A DNA stretch of 64,000 nucleotides from NCBI GenBank assembly GCA_031275085.1, contig JAISPG010000073.1, positions 105,916 through 169,915 of the forward strand, given 5' to 3'. The position numbers were made by a program, and so were the translations under genes. This stretch comes from Bacteroidales bacterium (GTDB taxonomy: Bacteria > Bacteroidota > Bacteroidia > Bacteroidales > ML635J-15). Below the pieces are notes generated by a model. That model ran no database searches. It saw only the letters and a program-made list of their open reading frames with translations, and was not told the origin of the DNA. Shown one piece after another: positions 28,524 to 37,618 of the stretch (its first letter is position 1; each line of letters begins with the position of its first letter).

Positions 28524-28526
28524 TCT

Positions 28527-29726
28527 ATGCCAAAAATATTAAGAATTATAAATAGATTTAATCTGGGCGGACCTACGTATAATGTGGCATATCTTAGTAA
28601 ATATCTGGCTCCTGATTATGAAACATTACTTGTTGGCGGAGTTAACAGCGACAGTGAAGCATGTTCCGATCATATTATAAATAAATTAGGATTACATACT
28701 CTAAAAATCCCCGATATGCAAAGGGAAATAAACGGGTATAGTGATATGGTTGCATATCAGAAGATCAAAGAAATAATAAAACGGTACAAACCCGATATAG
28801 TACATACTCATGCGTCAAAAGCAGGTTTTATAGGAAGATATGCAGCAAAACAATGCAATGTTCCTGTAATTCTACATACATTCCATGGACACATATTTCA
28901 TTCATATTTTAGTGATTACAAAACAGCTATTTTTAAAATGATTGAAAGAAATATGGCTAGTCACAGCAGTGCTATCATTGCAATAAGTAATTTGCAAAAA
29001 GAAGAATTGTGTAATATTCATAAAATAGCTCCGGCTGAAAAATTCAGAGTTATCCCGCTGGGATTTGATCTTGATAGATTTCAGGAAAATTACAAAACTA
29101 AAAGAGAAGTTTTTCGCAATTTATATAAAATTTCTGACGATGAAGTCACTATTTCTATTATTGGCAGACTGGTTCCTATAAAAAACCATACACTATTTAT
29201 TAAATCTTTTGCAAAATCGAAAGAACAAACCACACGTAAAATCCGGGGTTTTATTGTCGGTGACGGTGAATTAAGAAAAAGTCTTACAGAACTGGCTGAA
29301 TCACTTAAATTAACCTGTTCTACTCCTGAAAGACCAAGAGATGGTGCTGATATTATTTTTACATCATGGATAAATGATGCCGATATTGTATTAGCCGGTT
29401 CTGATATTACGGCCCTTACATCTTTTAATGAAGGAACGCCTGTTTCATTGATAGAAGCCCAAGCTGCAAATACTCCCATTATCAGTACAAATGTAGGTGG
29501 AATAGAAGATATTGTTATAAGCGGAAAAACTGCTTTATTAGCAGAAAATGATAATGTTGATGATTTTTCAGGTAAATTAGTTTCTTTGGTAGAAGATGAA
29601 ACTTTAAGAAAAGATATGGCTCATTATGGATGGGAATTCGTAAAAAACAGATTTCATTATTCAAGATTAGTACGTGATATGAAAGAGTTGTATGATGAAT
29701 TATTATTAACTAAAAATCGGACATAG
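28527..29726 (+). CDS. Glycosyltransferase family 4 protein
   Basis: A 399-residue GT-B fold retaining glycosyltransferase. The N-terminal GGPTYNVAYLSKYL loop and the VHTHASKAGFIGR segment bind the acceptor side. The C-terminal domain holds IGRLVPIKNHTLFI and the EGTPVSLIEAQAANTPI segment, the E-x7-E donor motif. The FHGH segment around residue 115 is typical of the WbnK/WbpH-like GT4 group. It would act at the cytoplasmic face on lipid-linked glycans. It is coupled to asnB (three-base gap) and its stop is inside the hairpin shared with the convergent NYN gene. Confidence 0.88.
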   Translation: MPKILRIINRFNLGGPTYNVAYLSKYLAPDYETLLVGGVNSDSEACSDHIINKLGLHTLKIPDMQREINGYSDMVAYQKIKEIIKRYKPDIVHTHASKAGFIGRYAAKQCNVPVILHTFHGHIFHSYFSDYKTAIFKMIERNMASHSSAIIAISNLQKEELCNIHKIAPAEKFRVIPLGFDLDRFQENYKTKREVFRNLYKISDDEVTISIIGRLVPIKNHTLFIKSFAKSKEQTTRKIRGFIVGDGELRKSLTELAESLKLTCSTPERPRDGADIIFTSWINDADIVLAGSDITALTSFNEGTPVSLIEAQAANTPIISTNVGGIEDIVISGKTALLAENDNVDDFSGKLVSLVEDETLRKDMAHYGWEFVKNRFHYSRLVRDMKELYDELLLTKNRT

Positions 29727-29734
29727 CCGATTTT
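29713..29734. terminator. Short bidirectional terminator
   Basis: An 8-base stem AAAATCGG/CCGATTTT (29713-29720 and 29727-29734) that spans the stop codon of the glycosyltransferase gene. It sits between that gene and the convergent NYN gene and gives A and T runs on both sides. Confidence 0.6.
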
Positions 29735-29745
29735 CCTACTTATTT

Positions 29746-30495
29746 TTATTCTTTAATTTTCACATATATATGTTTAATATGTGTATTTTTGACTGTCTTT
29801 TCTTCTACTTCAAAATAGTTACTCAACGATTTAATAAAAGGGGTTAATTTAGAGAACCCATAATTACGGGAATCAAAATCAGGTCTCTTTTTATTAAGCA
29901 GATTTCCCACTTCTGCCAGAAATGCCCAGCCATTATCGTCTGCCAGATCTTCAATAGTAGATTTTATAAGTCCTATGAGTTCGTCATTAATTTTTTCAAC
30001 CTGTTTTTCATTATCAATATTATCAGAACTTTTTATGTTCAGTTGTTTTTGCTCTTTATTTATTATCTCTATATAAATAAATTTATCACAGGCAGCTATA
30101 AATGGCTTTGGCGTTTTTCTTTCTCCCAGGCCGATGACATACATCCCAGATTCTCTTAATCTTGTTGCTAATCTGGTAAAGTCGCTATCACTAGAAACAA
30201 GGCAAAAACCATCTACGCGATTAGTATGTAAGATATCCATTGCATCAATTATCATAGCAGAATCAGACGAATTCTTTCCTGAAGTATAACTATATTGTTG
30301 TATTGGTGTTATGGCATGTTCAAGTAATACTGATTTCCATCCAGATACATTCGGTACAGTCCAGTCACCATATATTCTTTTTATTGTCGGTACACCAAAA
30401 CGTGCTATTTCATCCAACATTCCCTTTACATTTGAATATGGAACGTTTTCCGCATCGATTAATACAGCAAAATTTAAATCAGCTTTTTTTTCCAT
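29746..30495 (-). CDS. NYN domain protein with C-terminal OST-HTH/LOTUS-like domain
   Basis: A 249-residue protein. Residues 8-150 are a NYN (PIN-like RNase) domain of the LabA/MARF1 type: LIDAENVP with Asp14 and Asn17, SDSAMIIDAMDIL near 93, and LVSSDSDFTRLA near 118 supply the acidic metal cluster. After a charged linker, the C-terminal part matches an OST-HTH/LOTUS winged helix (WAFLAEVGNLLNKKRPDF, then YGFSKLTPFI). The combination suggests an RNA-cleaving or RNA-binding cytoplasmic protein; the target is unknown. It is monocistronic, with a 241-base leader to the next operon's end. Confidence 0.88.
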   Translation of the reverse strand: MEKKADLNFAVLIDAENVPYSNVKGMLDEIARFGVPTIKRIYGDWTVPNVSGWKSVLLEHAITPIQQYSYTSGKNSSDSAMIIDAMDILHTNRVDGFCLVSSDSDFTRLATRLRESGMYVIGLGERKTPKPFIAACDKFIYIEIINKEQKQLNIKSSDNIDNEKQVEKINDELIGLIKSTIEDLADDNGWAFLAEVGNLLNKKRPDFDSRNYGFSKLTPFIKSLSNYFEVEEKTVKNTHIKHIYVKIKE

Positions 30496-30653
30496 AATAC
30501 TATTTTTGTTAACTATATTAAAGTAATGTTTGAACAGATAAAAAAGAAAGATGTTTATTTTTTATAAATATCAATAAAACTATTATTTGTAAATTTATTG
30601 ACATCAAAATTACTGAACGAATATATAAAGATAATAAAAAATTTATATATAAT

Positions 30654-30694
30654 AAAAAAATATAGTTGTAATATAAATACAACTATATTTTTTT
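30654..30694. terminator. Terminator of the 2-oxoacid:ferredoxin oxidoreductase operon
   Basis: A perfect 17-base inverted repeat (30654-30670 and 30678-30694) with a 7-base loop and A/T tracts, 43 bases beyond the last stop codon of the minus-strand operon. Confidence 0.75.
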
Positions 30695-30736
30695 AACTTA
30701 TTTTATTTAATCTGTAGCGATCTGAAATCTGCTGAA

Positions 30737-31279
30737 TTAAATTTTTACGACTTTTTCCATTCCTTTATTGATCGCCTGCTCATTAAGAGGCAACAATTTA
30801 TGATTACGTTCAGGAATAGATTTTTTAAGTCCTTTAATAACGTTTTCCAATTTAACGATAGGTTTTATTTTAAGATAAGCTCCCAAAATAACCATATTAA
30901 AGATTTTAACATTTCCCATTTCAGCAGCTAGTTCAGTTGCATCAATCTTATAAATATTAATATCTTTTCTTTGTGGATGATGAATGATACCGTTAGGATC
31001 GAATAAAAGCATTCCTCTGGGTTTTACCATTGATTCAAACTTATCCATTGATTGCTGGTTAAGTATGATTGCTGTATCATATTGTGTAAGTATAGGGGAA
31101 CTTATCCGGTCATCGCTGATAATAACAGTAACATTTGAAGTACCTCCACGCATTTCTGGTCCGTATGATGGCATCCATGCTACTTCCTGTCCTTGCATTA
31201 ATCCTGAATATGCAAGTATTTTACCCATCGAAAGTACGCCTTGTCCACCAAATCCGGCTATTATTATTTCTTCGGTCAT
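30737..31279 (-). CDS. 2-oxoacid:ferredoxin oxidoreductase, gamma subunit
   Basis: A 180-residue gamma subunit of the pyruvate/ketoisovalerate ferredoxin oxidoreductase family. The N terminus IIAGFGGQGVLSMGKILAYSG is diagnostic, and MPSYGPEMRGGTSNVTVIISD follows. It completes the four-subunit enzyme encoded here, which oxidatively decarboxylates a 2-oxoacid to the acyl-CoA and reduces ferredoxin. Gene order on the minus strand is delta, alpha, beta, gamma, the order of kor/vor operons in Bacteroidota. The gene starts 16 bases after the beta gene. Confidence 0.92.
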   Translation of the reverse strand: MTEEIIIAGFGGQGVLSMGKILAYSGLMQGQEVAWMPSYGPEMRGGTSNVTVIISDDRISSPILTQYDTAIILNQQSMDKFESMVKPRGMLLFDPNGIIHHPQRKDINIYKIDATELAAEMGNVKIFNMVILGAYLKIKPIVKLENVIKGLKKSIPERNHKLLPLNEQAINKGMEKVVKI

Positions 31280-31295
31280 AATTTTAATTATTTAA

Positions 31296-32084
31296 TTATT
31301 TACTAACAATTTCGCCATCCACTTTGATATCCCCAAGCGGATAAAAAGGAAACATGTTTTCTTCCATCCATTTGTTTGCTGCAACAGGTGATAATTTCCA
31401 TCCTGAATTACAGTTTGATACTATTTCAATAAAAGAAACACCTCTGTTCAGTTTTTGGTTTTCAAAAGCTTTTTTAATAGCTTTTTTTGCACTTCTTACA
31501 TTTCTTGGAGTGTGAACTGATTGACGAGTTACATAATATACCCCTGCAAGTTGAGAAATAAGTTCTGTGATTTTTAATGGATTTCCCATTATCTCTACGT
31601 CACGACCAAAAGGGCAAGTTGAAGCAGGCATACCCGGTAAAGTAGTAGGTGCCATTTGTCCGCCTGTCATACCGTAAATTCCATTATTAATAAATATTAT
31701 TGTAATATTTTCACCACGGTTACAGGCATGGATTGTTTCTGCAGTACCAATAGCAGCAAGGTCTCCATCGCCCTGATACGTGAATACGAATTTTTCAGGC
31801 ATTACTCTTTTAATTGCGGTAGCAACTGCAGGAGCTCGACCATGAGCAGCTTGCTGCATATCAATATCCATAAAGTTGTACATTAATACAGAACAACCTA
31901 CAGGAGAAACTCCGATTGTTTCGGACTGAATATCCATTTCTTCAATTACTTCGGCAACTAATCTGTGTGCAGTTCCGTGACCACAACCCGGACAAAAGCT
32001 CAAAACATTATCCGTCATTACCTTGCTACGTTCGTATACAAGGTTTTCTTTTTTTATGATATCTTTTAATTCTATTTCAGACAT
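31296..32084 (-). CDS. 2-oxoacid:ferredoxin oxidoreductase, beta subunit (TPP-binding)
   Basis: A 262-residue beta subunit that holds thiamine pyrophosphate. Motifs: FCPGCGHG near residue 31 with the cluster-related cysteines, and the TPP/Mg2+ motif GDGDLAAIGTAETIHACNRG ending in NNGIYGMTGGQ. The GMTGGQ(M/Y)APTT stretch marks the 2-oxoglutarate/ketoisovalerate group rather than pyruvate enzymes, but substrate cannot be fixed from sequence alone. It is three bases downstream of the alpha gene. Confidence 0.93.
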   Translation of the reverse strand: MSEIELKDIIKKENLVYERSKVMTDNVLSFCPGCGHGTAHRLVAEVIEEMDIQSETIGVSPVGCSVLMYNFMDIDMQQAAHGRAPAVATAIKRVMPEKFVFTYQGDGDLAAIGTAETIHACNRGENITIIFINNGIYGMTGGQMAPTTLPGMPASTCPFGRDVEIMGNPLKITELISQLAGVYYVTRQSVHTPRNVRSAKKAIKKAFENQKLNRGVSFIEIVSNCNSGWKLSPVAANKWMEENMFPFYPLGDIKVDGEIVSK

Positions 32085-32087
32085 GAC

Positions 32088-33173
32088 TTAACCTCCTATA
32101 ATTTTTTGTTCTAAAGCTTCAACTATTTCTTCAGGAGAAGGGATCATTCCGCCTAAACGTCCGAAATGTTCTACTGGAGCTTTACATTTTACTGCTAATT
32201 CGACATCTTCCACCATTTGTCCTGCACTCATTTCTACAGCAAGGAAGCCTTTAACTTTACCGGCTAATTCGTTAAGAATTTTTGATGGAAATGGGAATAA
32301 TGTTATTAAACGTACAATACCTACTTTTATACCTTTTGCTCTTAAAAGATCCATTGCTTTCATACACAAACGGGCAGATGAACCATACGCCACAAGTATG
32401 TATTCGGCATCGTCACAATTAATTAATTCGTATCTGACTTCTTTTTCTCTGATTGTTTTGTATTTTTCAATAAGTTTTAAATTAAACTTTTCCTGATTTG
32501 CAGCAACCAGATCCAATGAAGTTATTATATTATGCCCACGTGTTACTGGCTTTCCTGTTGTTGCCCATGGACACTGTTTAGCAATATCTTCCGGTTTTCT
32601 TCTTGGTTTTTGCGGACCAAGTTCTACTTTTTCCATCATTTGTCCTATAATACCATCTGACTGTATCATGACAGGATTACGATATTTAAAAGCAAGATCA
32701 AAACCTAATTCAACAAAATCGAACATTTCCTGAACTGAAGCCGGAGCAAGCACAATTAACCTGTAATCGCCGTGTCCGCCGCCTTTGGTTGATTGGAAAT
32801 AATCCGACTGGGAAGGCTGTATGGTTCCTAAACCTGGCCCACCTCTTACCACGTTAAGTATCAGACATGGTAATTCTGCACCTGCTATGTAAGAAATTCC
32901 TTCTTGTTTCAAACTTATACCGGGACTCGATGATGATGTCATTGCCATTCTTCCGCAAGCAGCAGCACCATATACCATATTTATTGCTGCAACTTCACTT
33001 TCTGCCTGAAGTACAACCATCCCAGTAGTTTCATAGGGTTTTTGCAACATTAAATATTCTATAACTTCTGATTGTGGTGTTATAGGATATCCGAAATATG
33101 CATCTGCCCCTGAGCGAATAGCAGCTTCTGCTATCGCTTCGTTACCTTTCATTAACCTTAATTCTTTTTCCAT
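32088..33173 (-). CDS. vorB: 2-oxoacid:ferredoxin oxidoreductase, alpha subunit (VorB-type)
   Basis: A 361-residue alpha subunit. It begins with LMKGNEAIAEAAIRSGADAYFGYPITP, cut here, the standard start of VorB/KorA proteins, and has MTSSSSPGISLKQEG and VVRGGPGLGTIQPSQSDY. The protein binds CoA and the 2-oxoacid with the beta subunit. VorB naming follows the short form of the protein, annotated as 3-methyl-2-oxobutanoate dehydrogenase; a 2-oxoglutarate specificity is equally possible. In an anaerobe it could work in amino-acid fermentation or reductive carboxylation. Confidence 0.9.
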   Translation of the reverse strand: MEKELRLMKGNEAIAEAAIRSGADAYFGYPITPQSEVIEYLMLQKPYETTGMVVLQAESEVAAINMVYGAAACGRMAMTSSSSPGISLKQEGISYIAGAELPCLILNVVRGGPGLGTIQPSQSDYFQSTKGGGHGDYRLIVLAPASVQEMFDFVELGFDLAFKYRNPVMIQSDGIIGQMMEKVELGPQKPRRKPEDIAKQCPWATTGKPVTRGHNIITSLDLVAANQEKFNLKLIEKYKTIREKEVRYELINCDDAEYILVAYGSSARLCMKAMDLLRAKGIKVGIVRLITLFPFPSKILNELAGKVKGFLAVEMSAGQMVEDVELAVKCKAPVEHFGRLGGMIPSPEEIVEALEQKIIGG

Positions 33174-33200
33174 TTTTCTTAATTTTTAATGTAACTAAAA

Positions 33201-33428
33201 TTAGGCTACTTTTACCTTATATACAGAAATAACTCCATCAGGGCACACAATAGCACAATTTGCACAGCCTATACATTCTTCGGGCTTTTTCATATAACAA
33301 TAATTATATCCTTTCCCATTTACTTCTTTAGCTAATTCCAAAACATCGTTAGGACAAGCCGGGATGCATACTCCACAGCCTTTACACTTTTCAATGTCAA
33401 CTACGATAGCTCCTCTTATTTTTGCCAT
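33201..33428 (-). CDS. 2-oxoacid:ferredoxin oxidoreductase, delta subunit (2x[4Fe-4S])
   Basis: A 75-residue ferredoxin-like subunit with two full cluster motifs, CKGCGVCIPACP near residue 15 and CIGCANCAIVCP near residue 53. It passes electrons from the catalytic subunits to ferredoxin. It is the first gene of the operon, 27 bases ahead of the alpha gene. A minus-strand promoter is likely: TAATTTTG at 33463-33470 and TTTG at 33488-33491, spacing 17, a little shorter than the usual 19. Confidence 0.92.
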   Translation of the reverse strand: MAKIRGAIVVDIEKCKGCGVCIPACPNDVLELAKEVNGKGYNYCYMKKPEECIGCANCAIVCPDGVISVYKVKVA

Positions 33429-33857
33429 ATTATCTAAATATTTGATTATTTTTATTTCACTCCAAAATTATAAAAAAAATAGAATTTCAAAAATGTTTAT
33501 TGACAGTTTTATATTTTTTAGAATAATTCTGTATTTGCAAATGGTTATCTTCAATCACAAAATCTATTTATAACATAGCTTTATGATGTCATTTTATTAG
33601 TTTTCTATGGAATACCATTGTTTTATTTAATAGTATTGCGAAATAAGATTTACATTTTCTAATTAAACACCTCCTTAGTGTGTAATGTTATTATACTATT
33701 AAATATTATTTTTAAAACAAGTTTTTTATTTAAAAAAAAGATTTTAACTTCGTAAAAATTTATTAAAATAGGTGAAATGGTATTTCTGGTAATTCCAAGG
33801 TAGAATGGAACCCCAACTAATAGTTTTTCATTAAAAACGACTAAGGAAAGATAAATT
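33429..33857. other. 429-base intergenic region with a structured leader before the nitroreductase gene
   Basis: The left end carries the promoter of the oxidoreductase operon. On the plus strand a -7-like TAACTTCG lies at 33745-33752, and bases 33770-33857 look structured: a nested hairpin in 33771-33812 and a second one, GTTTTT-CATT-AAAAAC, at 33823-33838. Nothing else is seen between 33500 and 33740 except AT-rich sequence. Confidence 0.45.
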
Positions 33858-34424
33858 ATGGAAATGCTTGATTTAATAAAACAAAGAAAAAGTTCCAGAG
33901 ATTTCTCGGATCGCCCTGTAAATGAGAGTGATATTTTAAAAATATTTGAAGCTGCAAGATGGGCTCCTTCATCTTATAACGGTCAGCCGTGGCGTTTTAT
34001 TTTTGCAGACAAAGAAAAAAATCCCGAATTATATAATACATTACTGGGAATAATGGTTGAATTTAACCAGGCCTGGGCTAAAGCAGCTCCGGTTTTGGTT
34101 ATTGCCATGACAAAATACAGAAATGAACATTCGGGTGAAGAAAATAAGCATTCATGGTACGATTTAGGCCTTGCTGTAGAGAATATGGTAATTATGGCTG
34201 AATCTTTAGGAATTTCCACTCATCAAATGAGTGGGTTCTATCCTGAAAAAGCCAGAGAAGAATTAAATATTCCCGAAGATCTCGAGCCCGTAACAATGAT
34301 TGCTATCGGATATCCGGAAAAAACAGGAAACCTTCCGCTGGATATTTACAGGATGGAAACATTACCGAGAGAAAGAAAGGAAATTGACGAAATATTCTTT
34401 AATAAAGCTTTTGATAAAGAATAA
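33858..34424 (+). CDS. Nitroreductase family protein
   Basis: A 188-residue FMN-dependent oxidoreductase of the NfsB/NfrA-like fold. Motifs: IKQRKSSRDFSDRPV at the N terminus (FMN phosphate contact), AARWAPSSYNGQPWRFI (the APSSxNxQPW signature) and the C-terminal AIGYPEK. It is cytoplasmic and uses NAD(P)H to reduce nitro compounds, quinones or flavins; the physiological substrate is unknown. It is probably expressed from its own promoter with a structured leader of about 100 bases. Confidence 0.9.
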   Translation: MEMLDLIKQRKSSRDFSDRPVNESDILKIFEAARWAPSSYNGQPWRFIFADKEKNPELYNTLLGIMVEFNQAWAKAAPVLVIAMTKYRNEHSGEENKHSWYDLGLAVENMVIMAESLGISTHQMSGFYPEKAREELNIPEDLEPVTMIAIGYPEKTGNLPLDIYRMETLPRERKEIDEIFFNKAFDKE

Positions 34425-34472
34425 TTATTAATTTATAATAATATTTTGTTTAAAAAAAATATTATCACTTTT

Positions 34473-35747
34473 ATGTTAAAAGATCTTCAAATTAAACATT
34501 GGACAAAAATAGTTATACACTATATTCCTTTTTTGATACTTTTATGTTTATTAACTCCCAAAAGCGGACATTGGGGAGATAATTATGCCTGGGCAATGTG
34601 GACAATATTTAATATGGAAGGAGGACACTCCCATATTTATAAAACAGGTGTAGATTATATGCCTTTGTACCATTATGTTCTTCATTTTTATGGAAAACTT
34701 CAAAACAGTACAGATGCTATACATCAAAATATCTACATGCTAAAATATATTACACTTTTATGTGAATTTCTTTCTACGTTATTCATATTCAAGTTATGCG
34801 AAGACAAATTTAAAAACACATACAAGGCAATGTTCCTATCGTTATTCTATTTATTAAATATAGGAGTTATTTACAATAATATAATATGGGGACAAGTAGA
34901 TGGAATTATGGCATTTTTTCTGATTGCATCTGTATATTTTGCATATAAGAAAAAAATATTATGGACATTGATATTTTATATGCTAGCCATAAATATGAAA
35001 CTTCAATCCATAATATTTTTACCTATAGTAGGATTATTATTACTTCCGGAAATACTGAAAAAAGAAAATATTAAAAAAACTATATTATCAGTACTTATTG
35101 TTGCGTTAATGCAATTTATAATATTATTCCCATTTATAAAAGTGGGAGATTTTTCCAAAGTATGGTATGTAGTGACAAATTCTGTAGGAAAATATAAAGC
35201 AGTATCGGTTAATGCATATAATATCTGGCACATATTATTAAAAGGTAATCTTCTGGATATAAATTCATATACGGAAGTATTCGGTCTAACTTATTATTTA
35301 TGGGGACTTATTTTATTTTTTATTAGTAGTTTCTTTGCATTATTTCATTTTATTAAACCATTATACCTGAAGATAATAAAAAAGGTAAAAATTGAATTCT
35401 CCACGAGAAAAATGTTTATATCATGTAGTCTAATCCCTTTATTATTTTTTTTCCTGAATACACAAATGCATGAAAGATATGCACAAACGGCTTTTGTTTT
35501 TTTAGCAGTATACGCATTATTATATAACCGTCCGATCCCTTATATAATAGGAAGTATCGCCAATTTTTTAAATCTGGAAGGAGTGTTGAAATTTTTTGAA
35601 TTAGGAAATTATCATACTCTTGTTTTTATGCCCTGGTTTGTGGCATGTCTATTTTTAATAACAATAATATTACTGTTTTTTGACCTATATGACGTAAAGT
35701 TGAAGTTGGTTAAAACAAATATAATTGAGGAAAATGCAGCAACATAA
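34473..35747 (+). CDS. Multi-pass membrane glycosyltransferase-like protein (Gpi18/COG5542-like), copy 1
   Basis: A 424-residue membrane protein with about ten transmembrane helices. Features of the GT-C mannosyltransferase-like COG5542 group are visible: a GD after TM1 (HWGDNYAW), the NNIIWGQVDGIMAFF stretch, and the FLNTQMHERYAQ motif near the C-terminal third. Such proteins move sugars from polyprenyl-phosphate donors at the outer face of the inner membrane. The ATG at 34473 is preferred over a TTG at 34446, since it matches the MLK start of its paralogue. The next gene is a clear paralogue 31 bases downstream. The substrate is not predictable. Confidence 0.75.
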   Translation: MLKDLQIKHWTKIVIHYIPFLILLCLLTPKSGHWGDNYAWAMWTIFNMEGGHSHIYKTGVDYMPLYHYVLHFYGKLQNSTDAIHQNIYMLKYITLLCEFLSTLFIFKLCEDKFKNTYKAMFLSLFYLLNIGVIYNNIIWGQVDGIMAFFLIASVYFAYKKKILWTLIFYMLAINMKLQSIIFLPIVGLLLLPEILKKENIKKTILSVLIVALMQFIILFPFIKVGDFSKVWYVVTNSVGKYKAVSVNAYNIWHILLKGNLLDINSYTEVFGLTYYLWGLILFFISSFFALFHFIKPLYLKIIKKVKIEFSTRKMFISCSLIPLLFFFLNTQMHERYAQTAFVFLAVYALLYNRPIPYIIGSIANFLNLEGVLKFFELGNYHTLVFMPWFVACLFLITIILLFFDLYDVKLKLVKTNIIEENAAT

Positions 35748-35778
35748 TATTATATAGATCAATAAAATATAATTTTTT

Positions 35779-37050
35779 ATGCTAAAAGAATCTAAAATCA
35801 CAAATTGGATAAATATATTACTAATGTATTTTCCTTTTTTGATATTATTAATGTTTTTAAAACCACACGATGGTTTTATGGGAGATATTTACTGCTGGAT
35901 GGATTGGTCCATATTTAATGTAGAAAATGGAATTTCGAATATCTATAAACATCCTACAGCAAATTATTTGCCTTTATCTCAGTATATTCTTTATTTTTTC
36001 GGGAAATACCAGGGGAGCGTTGAAAACATTATAAATAATATTTTCTCAATAAAAAATATTGCACTGGCATTTGAATTAGGAACAACCTTATTATTGTTTA
36101 AATTACTGGAAGAAAAATTTAAAAATTATTATAAAGCCTTATTTTTATCTTTATTCTATTTTCTTAATCTTGGAGTATTATATAATGCTCTAATCTGGGG
36201 ACAGATAGATGGGATAATGGTTTTCTTTATCTTTGGCTCGATTTTCTTCATGTTAAAGAAAAGGATCTTTTTATCTATGTTATTTTTTCTATTTGCAGTA
36301 AATACAAAATTACAGGCAATAATATTTTTGCCAATATTAATATTAATGATTCTTCCAATTATTACAGAAAGATCTGAATTAAAAAAATTTCTATTAGCTT
36401 TATTGAGTGTTACATTAGTTCAGTTCATAATAATATTACCATTTATTATTGCCGGAGATTTTAAAGCATTAACAAAGGTAGTATTCGGGTCTGTTGACCA
36501 TTATGCTGTCGTTTCGATGAATGCTTTCAATATGTGGCATATCCTTCTTGACACGAATCCGATAAAAACTCCTGACTCTATTGAATTTTTAGGTATTTCA
36601 TATAAAAACTGGGGATTGTTATTATTTTTTATATTCAGTTTTTTTGCTTTATTTCATTTTTTAAAACCAATATACAATAAATTTTTTAAAAAAGTAAATA
36701 CAGATATATCGCAGAAAAAGATAATAATTTCCTGTGCATTGATTCCATTGATTTTTTTCTTTTTCAATACACAAATGCATGAGAGATATTCTCAACCTGT
36801 TCTTATATTTTTAGCAGCTTACGCAATGTTATATAAAAAGCCTGTTCCCTTTATTTTAGGAAGTATTGCATGTTTTCTGAACATGGAAAAAGTGTTACAA
36901 TTTTTTAAGACCAATAATTATCATACCTTAGTTTTTACACCATGGTTCATTGCATGTATATATTTATTAGTGATTGTTTTACTGTTTATTGATCTTTATG
37001 ATATTAAATTAATTAAGAAAAATTTAAAAGTAAGTTCACAAACACAATAA
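35779..37050 (+). CDS. Multi-pass membrane glycosyltransferase-like protein (Gpi18/COG5542-like), copy 2
   Basis: A 423-residue paralogue of the preceding protein, co-linear from end to end: MLKESKITNW at the start, GDIYCWMDW in the first loop, WGQIDGIMVFF, NTQMHERYSQ, and the same final membrane segment. The pair arose by tandem duplication. Conservation of the two polar motifs in both copies suggests both are active transferases, perhaps adding different or successive sugars (inference). It is likely on the same transcript as copy 1. The nearby GT2 fusion gene on the opposite strand may serve the same glycan. Confidence 0.75.
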   Translation: MLKESKITNWINILLMYFPFLILLMFLKPHDGFMGDIYCWMDWSIFNVENGISNIYKHPTANYLPLSQYILYFFGKYQGSVENIINNIFSIKNIALAFELGTTLLLFKLLEEKFKNYYKALFLSLFYFLNLGVLYNALIWGQIDGIMVFFIFGSIFFMLKKRIFLSMLFFLFAVNTKLQAIIFLPILILMILPIITERSELKKFLLALLSVTLVQFIIILPFIIAGDFKALTKVVFGSVDHYAVVSMNAFNMWHILLDTNPIKTPDSIEFLGISYKNWGLLLFFIFSFFALFHFLKPIYNKFFKKVNTDISQKKIIISCALIPLIFFFFNTQMHERYSQPVLIFLAAYAMLYKKPVPFILGSIACFLNMEKVLQFFKTNNYHTLVFTPWFIACIYLLVIVLLFIDLYDIKLIKKNLKVSSQTQ

Positions 37051-37069
37051 TAGGTTGTAATACAAATTT

Positions 37070-37618
37070 TTACAATAATTTTTTATTAAATAGCTGAAAA
37101 ACAAAAACATCATAAAAATTTCCCCCATCTTTTTTCCATTTTTTGAGAACTCCTGTTCTTTCAAATCCGAATTTAGCTGAAAATAAATTTATACTGGTTA
37201 TATTGTTTTCGTCGATATTACACCATAATTGTAATAAATTCAAAACACTAAATGCATAATCAATAACCAAACCAAGAGCTCCGGTGGCAATATTCATATT
37301 TTGATATTCCTGGCAAACAACAATTCCAATACCTGCCCTCATATTAAAAGGGTCAAATTCAAATAAGTCTATGATCCCCAATGACTTTTTACTTTCTTTT
37401 GATTCTATTATAAGACGTAATTCTTTTGAAGTATAAATATCATAAACACTGTTTTCAATGTGTTGCCTTATTTGCCATTTTGAAAATGGTGCTTTTGTAT
37501 CGCTAATAAACCATAAATTCGGATTATTTTCAACAGAATACAGAAAATCCAGATCTTCGGGATCGGCTTTTCTTAAAATTATTTCGTTATTTTCTAAGAT
37601 TTTCCAAGTTCCTTCCAT
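37070..37618 (-). CDS. GNAT-family N-acetyltransferase (RimJ/SpeG-like)
   Basis: A 182-residue acetyltransferase. The N-terminal ENNEIILRKADPEDLDFLYSVENNP is the usual beta1-alpha1 of this branch; the pyrophosphate-binding segment is degenerate, VVCQEYQNMNIATGAL, in place of R/QxxGxG. The C-terminal NITSINLFSAKFGFERTG motif is standard. The acceptor is unknown. Its first 25 bases overlap the end of the GT2 fusion gene, which implies coupling, so it may acetylate a sugar nucleotide or an arm of the same pathway. Confidence 0.8.
   Translation of the reverse strand: MEGTWKILENNEIILRKADPEDLDFLYSVENNPNLWFISDTKAPFSKWQIRQHIENSVYDIYTSKELRLIIESKESKKSLGIIDLFEFDPFNMRAGIGIVVCQEYQNMNIATGALGLVIDYAFSVLNLLQLWCNIDENNITSINLFSAKFGFERTGVLKKWKKDGGNFYDVFVFQLFNKKLL

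Noticed and set aside
33815..33857. preQ1-type riboswitch suggested by AAAAACGACTAAGG
   Set aside because: The preceding stem-loop of that class is absent and the downstream gene is a nitroreductase, not a queuosine gene.
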